Source: Arenicola marina
Lineage: Eukaryota; Annelida; Polychaeta; Arenicolidae
Length of the DNA stretch: 64,000 bases
Reading direction: 5' to 3'
Assembly (NCBI GenBank): GCA_964019135.1
Contig: OZ025258.1
Coordinates: 32,234,186 to 32,298,185, forward strand
Below, in pieces: positions 47,830 through 58,300 of the stretch (its first letter is position 1; each line of letters opens with the position of its first letter). The notes beneath the pieces are model-generated. The model worked only from the letters and a program-made list of their open reading frames with translations, had not been told where the DNA came from and made no database searches. Made by a program: the position numbers and the translations under genes.

Positions 47830-47942
47830 ATCATCGTGCTTAAAACATATTTATTCCACGTGACTCAAACAAAATAAATGTTCTTCATCTTGTCCACAAA
47901 AGGTCGCCGCAGATGTCCTCCATAGTGGTTGACTAATCTTAT
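47830..47942 (-). terminator. Gene D last 3' UTR exon and polyadenylation signal
   Basis: Acceptor TGATTGCAG at 47943 and AATAAA at 47850-47855, aligned with the gene B 3' UTR. Confidence 0.55.
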
Positions 47943-48122
47943 CTGCAATCAGACACGTTTTCGGGTCATTTACGGATACTTATCCACGTAACTTGTAGAG
48001 TTTTAGGCAATTCCGTTGTGCTCAAATTCAATGTTTTTCATAGTAGATATGCCTTTATACTGCAGTCATGTAATGTCTCATAGCCGTGTATAATGTCTTT
48101 CGGTTGTACTCACCCGCATCAT

Positions 48123-48217
48123 TCACCGCCCAGGCCTGCGTGATACGTGGCTGTGAAACCGATCCTCAAGGATGTCCAGCTGGATGAGGTCCTCTCCGTT
48201 GTCTCTCGGGGTTGGAG
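48123..48217 (-). CDS. Gene D exon: C-terminal tail and stop
   Basis: APTPRDNGEDLIQLDIL..SHVSRRPGR then TGA at 48123-48125; same frame and length as gene B. Confidence 0.72.
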
Positions 48218-51200
48218 CTGCAATGAGAAACCCGCACCCACCCACCCACACACAGCCCCGTGGCCAGAGGGAACGATAGGTATCAGTATATCGCTTCGCA
48301 TATCTCAGTCAGGGATAGAATGAGGAAGGTGACTCCACTCACCTGTTCCGTGGAGCGTGGCTCCCCACTTACCGTGAAGGCATAGAACCCACTTCGCAAG
48401 CTGGACGCCATGACGGGATGACATGCGGAAGACACGTCTCCTCCTCTGGCTCCCACACATCACCCCCACCCCTGCCGCTGCCCCTGCCACCCAATTCATC
48501 ACCTGTGCCGTTCGGCGTCAGCGTTGTCTGCTGTCCCGGTGCCGAGGTTGTCTGAGGAATGATGATGTCCGCGTTTGGCGTGGTGGCTTCCGGCGGATCC
48601 GTGACATTCACCGGGGGTCCGATTGTGCAACCTGCAGAGTAGTAAGACATATTCTATAGGTAGTATTGCTCCTTACAGTAATCCCAGACTTCACCTTGAC
48701 CGCCATTGAAACCGCTTAAACTGGTAAATCTTACTTAAACTGTATAATCGTTATTAGGAATAATACTATATACGAGTGCATCCATTATCACTTTAGTCAT
48801 ACTTTTGTCAGTACAAATGACAAATGAGTTTTCTACCACAGCGATTAGTCTCTTTACTTCGGCCTGTATCGTGCAGCGATGTCGGACACACCTTCTGTCC
48901 ATTGTCATGTGGCTCAATTATGGAAAGATTATAGTTCGAGAACAGTGCTTTTTCGTCGTAGGTTGGTTGTGCTCATGGCCCAGAAATAATATTCAACATA
49001 CTTTGAACACTTCCTTAATCCAGAAAAGTTACCTCTTGGGTGAGGACTTTCTTGAAGCCGATAATCGACTAATGTTCCACTTAGCGCTGAGTCTATGTGG
49101 TTTATGAATACCGCTCTCGCTGCATCTGCTGAAGTGTACTTGGGACCCGCGCTTTGCATGTCCTTACCGAGTGCGGCGATGGCAGTCTGAGAATCAGCGT
49201 TGCAGCCGTCCTGGCCGCACGTCATCGCGCATTTGAAGTCCTTGATGCAGACCGGGTTGTCCAGCATAGCGGGGTCGGCTACACTCTCACGCTTGCACCT
49301 CTTGGTGATGGTGGTCCTGGAACGAAGCGGCAGAAAAATGTCGACCATCTCATCATCATGGGTTGTCATCAGCCATATATGTAAGCCATAACAGGTGGTC
49401 TACATTATGCGTTCAGTATACACACTGTATAACCTATACATGTGTATTCTGGATAGGCTATACTCAATATACATTCTGTATATATATATATATACCAAAT
49501 ACACACTAGTTACAATATGTCTACACTCCTTAGGCAATTCCAATTTTCCACGCATCTTGTCAAGTCGGAAATATTTGTGTAGATAAAACAATTGTTATTG
49601 TGATATTGCTTGTGTCAAATATTTCCAAAATGCCAGGATCTTGATCACGTGGTACACTAGAGCGTTTCTTGTAGATCATGTAGGTCGTTAACAATTCACC
49701 AGACATTTTTTGAAGTGCCTTTGAAGTGCCCATCTGCCGTATGAGGTGCTTTGGCATGATGTCCATACGAAACCTTTTTAATTTATTAATTTATTAATTT
49801 ATAATAATAATATTATTATTTATTATTATTATGGTTAAGGATACGTCCGAGTTTTCCTTTTTAGACAATCACAGACCACACGAAACACTGCCTACTTACA
49901 GACCACTGTCGCGTTGACAAGTGACCTTGGTGTAGCAGAGGTTGCCATCGCGACACCGGACGTCAGCGCAATCACTGTCGTTGTCGACGTCAGTACATGT
50001 CTGGCAGTCGATGCCTAAATTAGACGCATATATATACAGACACAGTCAAAGTGTGACTTACTGTTTTGTTACAGTTAAAGATTAAAAAGGATAATACGAG
50101 AGCGGGTAATTGATAGTTCATCGGGCTTATATAGGATATCCTCTGACATAATGTCATATATCACAGCACAAGAAGTATTTAAAAAGAAGAATAGAGGTCT
50201 AATGAATGTCTGTGAATTCTCACCTGGAGGCTTAACTGGGCAATCTACAAAATAAAAATATTGCACATTGTCAGACGAATGGGACTTCGGCGCATAATTG
50301 TAGCATAAGACCATGAATGAATGTAGTTGCAGCTTTAATAACTATGCACCAATCTACAGTTGAATCATGGCAATATGACAATAACGATGGTTAGGGGGGC
50401 GTTAGGCAATGTTACTGACCCCACATCAAGCTGCTACAGCTTGATGAAGGGCCAATAAAATGTCTAACGCCATGCAACACTCGCGCTATTACAATTACTA
50501 CCAGTTACATTTTTAGTTTACCTCACATATATATGCCTTGCTTCTTTGGTTTAATTCGCATACACCGTTCGAAGTAAAATGCTTAGCGCTTACAAGCCTT
50601 CCCAGTTCTTGTGAGCCAGTCGCCTTCTTTACACCATACACCAAGTAAATATCAGTCTATCGTGACCAAGAAACAGCACGCGTAGCTAGGCAACTAGGTG
50701 GGCCATTTAAATCAATAAGCACAACTCTGTTGCGTGCGACGTCATATTTCATTGTTCTACGCCATGTAACTATGGGCGTGATCGATTCGCCTCTTCCAAC
50801 GTCTACCTCTTCCGGAACAGTGCATGCAGTACGATCGTTTTGCTTCTTCTATTCCGAGAAGACCTCTTCTGCTCTTCCGCCCAAGTAGGTGGAAGAGAGA
50901 AGAGGTAGAGGCTATTCCAAGATGGCGGAAGCTAACTATGCAATATTCGCTCAGTGTGACAAAATAGGTTTTAGGAGTAATACCAGAATGAAACAATGAA
51001 TAAAATTCTGTGAAACATATGTAAGACCTTTTATTTTGTTATTTGAAAGATATGTGTCAGGTATATGAGGGCCCATATATGCAGTTACCCATGTATCTAT
51101 CTGTTGAAGTTGGGCGATAATATATGGACGTGGGCGATAAATTGTGAGCTATAAGTGAGTTTCCGTTGGCCATATTGAAACTACTCTTTCAACTCGTCCG

Positions 51201-54200
51201 ACGCGATCGATTCATCGCTCATTTTCTCTATTCTTGGATGAGCTCTTCTCTTCCTGGAAGAGTTGAATCGATTAGACTCTATGGCAAAGATTGTCTGTCG
51301 AAAAGCGAAGGGCCGTTTTGGTCAGATTACAGGATTTTAGCAGCCTTCAGATTTAATGCTATTGTACTAGTTACCACGACCATCAACTCATAATATATAT
51401 ATATATATATATATATATAGGCAAGAGGGCGGCGGGATGAATGTGCTTATGGAGAGCATAAAGGAGGGCTGACATATATTTACTGAGAGCCTGGAAGATG
51501 GCTGACATGCACTTACTGAGAGCCTGGAAGAGAGCTGATATGAGTCGGGAAGAGGACTGACATGTACTTACTAAGAGCCTGGAAGAGGGCTGACATGTAC
51601 TTACTGAGACTCTGGAAGAGGGCTGACATGTACTTACTAAGAGCCTGGAAGAGGGCTGACATGTGCTTACTGAGACTCTGGAAGAGGGCTGACATGTGCT
51701 TACTGAGACCCAGGAAGAGGGGTGACATGTACTTGCTGAGAGCCTGGCAGAGAGCTGACATGTACTTACTGAGACCCTGGAAGAGGGCTGGAATGTACTT
51801 ACCCTGGAAGAGGGCTGACGTGTACTTAGTGAGACCCTGGAAGAGGGCTGACGTGTACTTACTGCGACCCTGGAAGAGGGCTGACATGTACTTACTGAGA
51901 GCTTGGAAGATGGTTACCAGGCCTGTCTCCAACGCATCACGGGGTGCCGTTAGAGCCAGGCAGCATTTGCTCTCTTTGCGATGTTGCAGCGCATATTTTT
52001 GCGTATAGGGCGCACAGTTTTTAACTAGCCGACAAAATATGGATCTTTCCAGAATCCTTATGCAATTTACTGACCTGGCGGATGGAAAATACTTTGATTT
52101 ATTGTCCTAACTTGCAATGTCAGGGCTTTTTCTGGGCACATTTATTCGATCAGCGCCAGCCCGCGCCATTATGCGCTGCAACACCGCAAAGACAGCAAAT
52201 GCTGCTCTAACGGCACCCCGTGATGCGTTAGAGACAGGCCTGGTAAGGAAGAGGGCTGACATGTACTTACTGAAAGCCTGGAAGAGGACTGACGTGTACT
52301 TACTGAGAGACTGGAAGAGCTCGGCTGTGTCTGTGTTACAGTTGTCAGTGTCACAGGCCAGGGAGCAGTTGTCGATGTTCTCACAGACCATCTTGTTGAG
52401 GCTGCTGAGATCGGCGACGGCAGCTATGTTCAAACATTTTTTCTTGTAACGCGCTCTGAAAAAGTTGGATCATAAAGTAATCTTATTAAGGCCAATATAT
52501 GCCACCATGACGGCCTGGGGTGTCGGGACTGTGTGTCGGCGAGCCTACCCGCAAAGTACATACAAGGTGCCCTATGGCCCAGACCGCACAGTATAGACAA
52601 TGTACCCTATGGCCCTATGGCTAATTTACATTAGAGTAAATCCGACTACTTCAGAAAATCGCACGGATGTTTGGTGGTTTATTACCGGGTATGTTTAATC
52701 TTCGAGACCAAGGTTCCCGCATTCTTGACAGCCAAACAGACAGCATAGAAAGCTGATGTAGGACATACCATAATACTAACTAATTGACTCATGGTAATGC
52801 AATCTTAGGTATACCAACGATGGGACTGCCTAGATACAGCTCTTAGGACGATGGTGAGCACCAATCTTACGTCTCATTCGGTCGATCGCAGAGCACTTTG
52901 GCGAAGCAGATTTGGTTGCGGGTACAGGTCTCGATTCCTTGTGTGTTGCAGTCTCCTTCGTTGTCAGCGTTGTCACACACGGTGCAGATGGGTCCTGGAA
53001 AGAGGGGTGAGCTGTGTGGGCGACTGCTACATCTAAGGCACATACCTCGCTTAAAGGACAACGAAGCTAGGAGAGGTTCACCGTCACTGAAGTTACTTAT
53101 CGAGGCAATCACTGAGTAAACAACACGTTGCTAGACATTCGCATACAACGAGAATGTGGGATATTTAAAAGGACGACTTACCCACTCCCGTGGTAGGACA
53201 ATCTGAAAGGTAAATGGAAGCAGCAATCAATAACGCGTAGGATACCATATCACTTAAAGCACGATAACGCGATCAGTGCCCATGGTCGTGTCTATCAACA
53301 ACCGCAATGTACTCTAGACGCTGCTCTCAACATACATATCAACTACAACATTCAGGCCTCGAGTGCGGCCTTCAGCGTGATACCATTGCTAGCCTAGCAA
53401 TAGGGTACGCATTCGGTTGTGAAACGGCACCGCAGTTCTAAAGAGATGTCTGCAAGGCGACCTGTACATGACTGCAGACAGAAGAAGGCCCGCGTCTGTG
53501 TTGTATTCCTGCCATTAGGTGGAAGCACGTTGCGACAGTGCACATTTAGAGGCATGGGCAGCACGACAGGGGCCAGTATGTTAAATACAACACTACTCAT
53601 GCACTACTCTTGAGCCTCATGCTTGACGCCACTAATTTCTTTCTGACAGGTCCGGACCATTATCTGTGCCCTGTAGGAACTCACCGATCACGGTGTCGAG
53701 GTTTTGCGCGGTGTTGTCGTTACAGCCCTCAATGTCGCAGTAGTAAGCGCACTTCGACGTGTCGCCATTTTCGCAGTAGGGGGTGTCCAGTGCTGTGGCA
53801 ACGGAGGATCCTACACATCCCTTCTTCATCAAACTTGACCTGAAATATATATCAAAAGATTCGCTTAAATTCCCGTGACTAGATCTAAAACGTAACATAG
53901 CACTACACGGAAACTGTCCGAACATCAACATTTTCACAAATTATTTTACTAACTTATTGTAAGTACCAAGGACCACATCCATACATATTTCTGGCCATGG
54001 CATATTTGGACAACTGCTCCTCGATTCAAATCCACGCAATGCTTGACTCGCCATCTTATTAAAAGATGTTGTTTTGACAGTTTCTTGCCAGTTTTAGAAA
54101 GGTGAAGGTCATACATCGGGCCTTCTTATATGTTTCAATCCTAGATCATGTTAGAAACGTCGCCTTGCCGATATCTGTCTAGAGCCGCATTTGGGAAACG

Positions 54201-54892
54201 TGCGAGTTAATGAGGATGGGCGAGCGAAAGAACCCTGGTTGTGTAGACTGAAACTTGAGTTTTTCTTCATAGCATTATGGGGAAAAACTTGGACTCACTT
54301 CATATGAAATTGATTTAATGTTCAGCATCGTGAAGCGAACTTATGTCTTAAAACCGATTTGAGGAATAAAACTGAAAAAAAACCCAACTGATTCAAACCC
54401 TAGTTAGCGGTATGCAATTGTATCGTCCAGTGACGTCATAGTAAACAATAAACATCGCTATTAGGCGAATCGGATGTTTCCGATTCCGATTCCGGGGCAA
54501 AAAAACTAGTTACTGATAGTTCAATTAGAAGTCTATCGGCAAACGTGAGAATGTACGGCTTGCTAAATAAAAGCGTACTTTCTCACGTTTGCCGACAGAC
54601 TTCTAATTGAACTATCAGTAACTAGTTTTGGCGACTTTAGGCGACCATCACTCAAACAAGCGTCGCCATGGGCACGTACGTGGGTCATGCAATTTGGTCA
54701 ACTTCATTGTTGGACATCGCAGTTGGGATGAAACGTGCGGGTTAATGAGCCTGGCCTGGTTGGCTGGCGCTTACCCTCCACTTTGGCATCGGATGCTGGT
54801 CTGGCACACTTGATTGGGGTTGCACTGCTCCAACGGACCCTGGTCACATGTCGCCTCGTCCAGGGCATCTATGCACGATCGACACTTAATGC
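48123..54892 (-). CDS. Gene D: multi-LU-domain protein, 3' part (5' end lost at assembly gap)
   Basis: Ten exons join in frame: 54775-54892, 53685-53839, 53182-53202, 52871-52994, 52304-52455, 50224-50244, 49900-50014, 49168-49316, 48503-48631, 48123-48217. They cover 358 residues: three LU domains equal to domains 3, 4 and 5 of gene B, linkers CPTTGVG and CPVKPPG, a Pro/Thr stalk with NVT and NGT glycosylation sequons, and the same C-terminal tail. Intron positions and phases are those of gene B, so D and B are tandem paralogues. The upstream exons (signal peptide, domains 1 and 2, linker) should lie to the right of 54892 but the sequence enters a 200-N gap and then satellite. AATAAA lies at 47850. 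Secreted protein of unknown ligand. Confidence 0.78.
48503..48631 (-). CDS. Gene D exon: Pro/Thr stalk
   Basis: 129 nt, phase 1-1. Opens GCTIGPPVNVTDPPEATT, ends NGTG, donor CACAG|GTGATG. Five codons longer than in gene B. Confidence 0.68.
49168..49316 (-). CDS. Gene D exon: LU5 back half
   Basis: 149 nt, TTITKRCKRESVADP..CGQDGCNAD, donor ACTCG|GTAAGG. Confidence 0.82.
49900..50014 (-). CDS. Gene D exon: LU5 front half
   Basis: 115 nt, GIDCQTC..CRDGNLCYTKVTC, donor TGGTCT|GTAAGT. The following intron keeps about one copy of the 26-27-bp repeat unit. Confidence 0.82.
50224..50244 (-). CDS. Gene D exon: 21-nt linker (CPVKPPG)
   Basis: TTTGTAG|ATTGCCC..CCAG|GTGAGA, phase 1-1. Confidence 0.75.
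50423..50445. repeat. Short perfect hairpin
   Basis: CATCAAGCTG..CAGCTTGATG with a 2-3-nt loop; function unknown. Confidence 0.6.
51393..51419. repeat. AT dinucleotide microsatellite
   Basis: An uninterrupted (AT)n of about 27 nt. Confidence 0.9.
51440..52303. repeat. 33-bp donor-bearing tandem repeat in gene D intron, interrupted
   Basis: About 15 units before the insertion and about one after, same consensus as the gene B 33-bp array. Minus strand units carry CTCTTCCAGG..CTCA|GTAAGT. The gene B array is several times longer. Confidence 0.9.
51914..52246. mobile_element. 333-bp inverted-repeat DNA element with 9-bp target duplication
   Basis: Terminal inverted repeats of about 75 bp start TTACCAGGCCTGTCTC. 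The flanks GGAAGATGG (51905-51913) and GGAAGAGGG (52247-52255) are a 9-bp duplication with one mismatch. Removing the element and one copy restores an exact 33-bp satellite unit, which proves the insertion. No coding capacity. Superfamily not identifiable by eye. Confidence 0.85.
52304..52455 (-). CDS. Gene D exon: LU4 back half
   Basis: 152 nt, ARYKKKC..CDTDNCNTD..ELFQSL, donor CTCA|GTAAGT. At least one more 33-bp donor copy follows immediately (52255-52290), then the inserted element. Confidence 0.82.
52871..52994 (-). CDS. Gene D exon: LU4 front half
   Basis: 124 nt, GPICTVC..CTRNQICFAKVLC, donor GAGAC|GTAAGA. Confidence 0.82.
53182..53202 (-). CDS. Gene D exon: 21-nt linker (CPTTGVG)
   Basis: CTTTCAG|ATTGTCC..GTGG|GTAAGT, phase 1-1. 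Confidence 0.75.
53685..53839 (-). CDS. Gene D exon: LU3 back half
   Basis: 155 nt, SSLMKKGCVG..CDIEGCNDN, donor GATCG|GTGAGT. Confidence 0.82.
54502..54629. mobile_element. Foldback (palindromic) element
   Basis: Arms of about 50 nt, from AAAACTAGTTACTGATAG to TTCTCACGTTTGCCGA and its complement, enclose a loop of about 25 nt. It lies in a gene D intron. Confidence 0.7.
54775..54892 (-). CDS. Gene D exon: LU3 front half
   Basis: 118 nt, acceptor TTTTTTGCAG, donor GGAGG|GTAAGC; GIKCRSC..CNPNQVCQTSIRC. Confidence 0.82.
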
Positions 54893-55109
54893 CTGCAAAA
54901 AAGCGTAATCACATGTCATAGCTTTTTCCCGGTGTTTAGTTTTTGGTATTACATGAAATTAAGACAAAAGAGATATATAGCAAGAGATAATTGTCTTACA
55001 TTGAGTGGGTAAGGTGGGGTGGCGGGGTGGACATGTCATTAGAAGGGGATTCTCGCTTAAGTAAATAATAGGGGATGACAGCAATATTGTGAATTGTAAT
55101 CATTCTACT

Positions 55110-55309
55110 NNNNNNNNNNNNNNNNNNNNNNNNNNNNNNNNNNNNNNNNNNNNNNNNNNNNNNNNNNNNNNNNNNNNNNNNNNNNNNNNNNNNNNNNNNN
55201 NNNNNNNNNNNNNNNNNNNNNNNNNNNNNNNNNNNNNNNNNNNNNNNNNNNNNNNNNNNNNNNNNNNNNNNNNNNNNNNNNNNNNNNNNNNNNNNNNNNN
55301 NNNNNNNNN
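55110..55309. other. Assembly gap (200 N)
   Basis: Exactly 200 N, a round length typical of a scaffolding placeholder. True size and even adjacency of the two sides are unknown. Confidence 0.95.
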
Positions 55310-58300
55310 GAGGCTCTGTGGAGAGAGGGACGAGGCTCTGTGGAGAGAGGGACGAGGCTCTGTGGAGAGAGTGACGAGGCTCAGTGGAGAGAGGGACGAG
55401 GCTCAGTGGAGAGAGGGACGAGGCTCTGTGGAGAGAAGGACGAGGCTCTGTGGAGAGAGGGACGAGGCTCTGTGGAGAGAGGGACGAGACTCTGTGGAGA
55501 GAGGGACGAGGCTCTGTGGAGAGAGGGACGAGGCTCTGTGGAGAGACGGACGAGGCTCAGTGGAGAGAAGGACGAGGCTCAGTGGAGAGAGGGACGAGAC
55601 TCTGTGGAGAGAGGGACGAGGCTCTGTGGAGAGAGGGACGAGGCTCTGTGGAGAGAGGGACGAGGCTCTGTGGAGAGAGGGACGAGGCTCTGTGGAGAGA
55701 GGGACGAGGCTCTGTGGAGAGAGGGACGAGGCTCTGTGGAGAGGGAGACGAGGCTCTGTGGAGAGAGGGACGAGGCTCTGTGGAGAGAGGGACGAGGCTC
55801 TGCGGAGAGAGGGACGAGGCTCTGTGGAGAGAGGAACGAGGCTCTGTGGAGAGAGGGACGAGGCTCTGTGGAGAGAGGGACGAGGCTCTGTGGAGAGAGG
55901 GACGAGGCTCTGTGGAGAGAGGGACGAGGCTCTGTGGAGAGAGGGACGAGGCTCTGTGGAGAGAGGGACGAGGCTCAGTGGAGAGAGGGACGAGGCTCTG
56001 TGGAGAGAGAGACGAGGCTCTGTGGAGAGAGGGACGAGGCTCTGTGGAGAGAGGGACGAGGCTCTGTGGAGAGAGGGACGAGGCTCTGTGGAGAGAGGGA
56101 CGAGGCTCTGTGGAGAGGGAGACGAGGCTCTGTGGAGAGAGGGACGAGGCTCTGTGGAGAGAGGGACGAGGCTCAGTGGAGAGAGGGACGAGGCTCAGTG
56201 GAGAGAGGGACGAGGCTCTGTGGAGAGAGGGACGAGGCTCTGGGGAGAGAGGGACGAGGCTCAGTGGAGAGAGGGACGAGGCTCTGTGGAGAGAGGGACG
56301 AGGCTCTGTGGAGAGAGGGACGAGGCTCTGTGGAGAGAGGGACGAGGCTCTGTGGAGAGAGGGACGAGGCTCTGTGGAGAGAGGGACGAGGCTCTGTGGA
56401 GAGAGGGACGAGGCTCAGTGGAGAGAGGGACGAGGCTCTGTGGAGAGAGGGACGAGGCTCTGTGGAGAGAGGGACGAGGCTCTGTGGAGAGAGGGACGAG
56501 GCTCTGTGGAGAGAGGGACGAGGCTCTGTGGAGAGAGGGACGAGGCTCTGTGGAGAGAGGGACGAGGCTCTGTGGAGAGAGGGACGAGGCTCTGTGGAGA
56601 GAGTGACGAGGCTCAGTGGAGAGAGGGACGAGGCTCAGTGGAGAGAGGGACGAGGCTCTGTGGAGAGAAGGACGAGGCTCTGTGGAGAGAGGGACGAGGC
56701 TCTGTGGAGAGAGGGACGAGACTCTGTGGAGAGAGGGACGAGGCTCAGTAGAGAGAGGGACGAGGCTCAGTGGAGAGAGGGACGAGGCTCTGTGGAGAGA
56801 GGGACGAGGCTCTGTGGAGAGAGGGACGAGGCTCTGTGGAGAGAGGGACGAGGCTCTGGGGAGAGAGGGACGAGGCTCAGTGGAGAGAAAGACGAGGCTC
56901 TGTGGAGAGAGGGACGAGGCTCTGTGGAGAGAGGGACGAGGCTCTGTGGAGAGAGGGACGAGGCTCTGTGGAGAGAGTGACGAGGCTCAGTGGAGAGAGG
57001 GACGAGGCTCAGTGGAGAGAGGGACGAGGCTCTGTGGAGAGAAGGACGAGGCTCTGTGGAGAGAGGGACGAGGCTCTGTGGAGAGAGGGACGAGGCTCTG
57101 TGGAGGGAGGGACGAGGCTCTGTGGAGAGAGAGACGAGGCTCAGTGGAGAGAGGGACGAGGCTCTGTGGAGAGAGGGACGAGGCTCTGTGGAGAGAGGGA
57201 CGAGGCTCTGTGGAGAGAGGGACGAGGCTCTGTGGAGAGAGGGACGGGGCTCTGTGGAGAGAGAGACGAGGCTCAGTGGAGAGAGGGACGAGGCTCTGTG
57301 GAGAGAGGGACACAGCTCAATGGAGAGAGGGACGAGGCTCTGTGGAGAGAGGGACGAGGCTCTGTGGAGAGAGGGACGAGACTCTGTGGAGAGAGGGACG
57401 AGACTCTGTGGAGAGAGGGACGAGGCTCTGTGGAGAGAGGGACGAGGCTCAGTGGAGAGAGGGACGAGGCTCTGTGGAGAGAGGGACGAGGCTCAGTGGA
57501 GAGAGGGACGAGGCTCTGTGGAGAGAGGGACGAGGCTCTGTGGAGAGAGGGACGAGGCTCTGTGGAGAGAGGGACGAGGCTCTGTGGAGAGAGGGACGAG
57601 GCTCTGTGGAGAGAGGGACGAGGCTCTGTGGAGAGAGGGACGAGGCTCTGTGGAGAGAGGGACGAGGCTCTGTGGAGAGAGGGACGAGACTCTGTGGAGA
57701 GAGGGACGAGGCTCTGTGGAGAGGGAGACGAGGCTCTGTGGAGAGAGGGACGAGGCTCTGTGGAGAGAGGGACGAGACTCTGTGGAGAGAGGGACGAGGC
57801 TCTGTGGAGAGGGAGACGAGGCTCTGTGGAGAGAGGGACGACGCTCTGTGGAGAGAGGGACGAGGCTCTGTGGAGAGAAGGACGAGGCTCAGTGGAGAGA
57901 GGGACGAGGCTCAGTGGAGAGAGAGACGAGGCTCTGTGGAGAGAGGAACGAGGCTCTGTGGAGAGAGGGACGAGGCTCAGTGGAGAGAGAGACGAGGCTC
58001 TGTGGAGAGAGGAACGAGGCTCTGTGGAGAGAGGGACGAGGCTCTGTGGAGAGAGGGACGAGGCTCTGTGGAGAGAGGGACGAGGCTCAGTGGAGAGAGG
58101 GACGAGGCTCAGTGGAGAGAGGGACGAGGCTCTGTGGAGAGATGGATGAGGCTCTGTGGAGAGAGGGACGAGGCTCTGTGGAGAGAGGGACGAGGCTCTG
58201 TGGAGAGAAGGAGAAGGCTCTGTGGAGAGAGGGACGAGGCTCTGTGGAGAGAGGGACGAGGCTCTGTTGAGAGAGGGACGAGGCTCAGTGGAGAGAGGGA

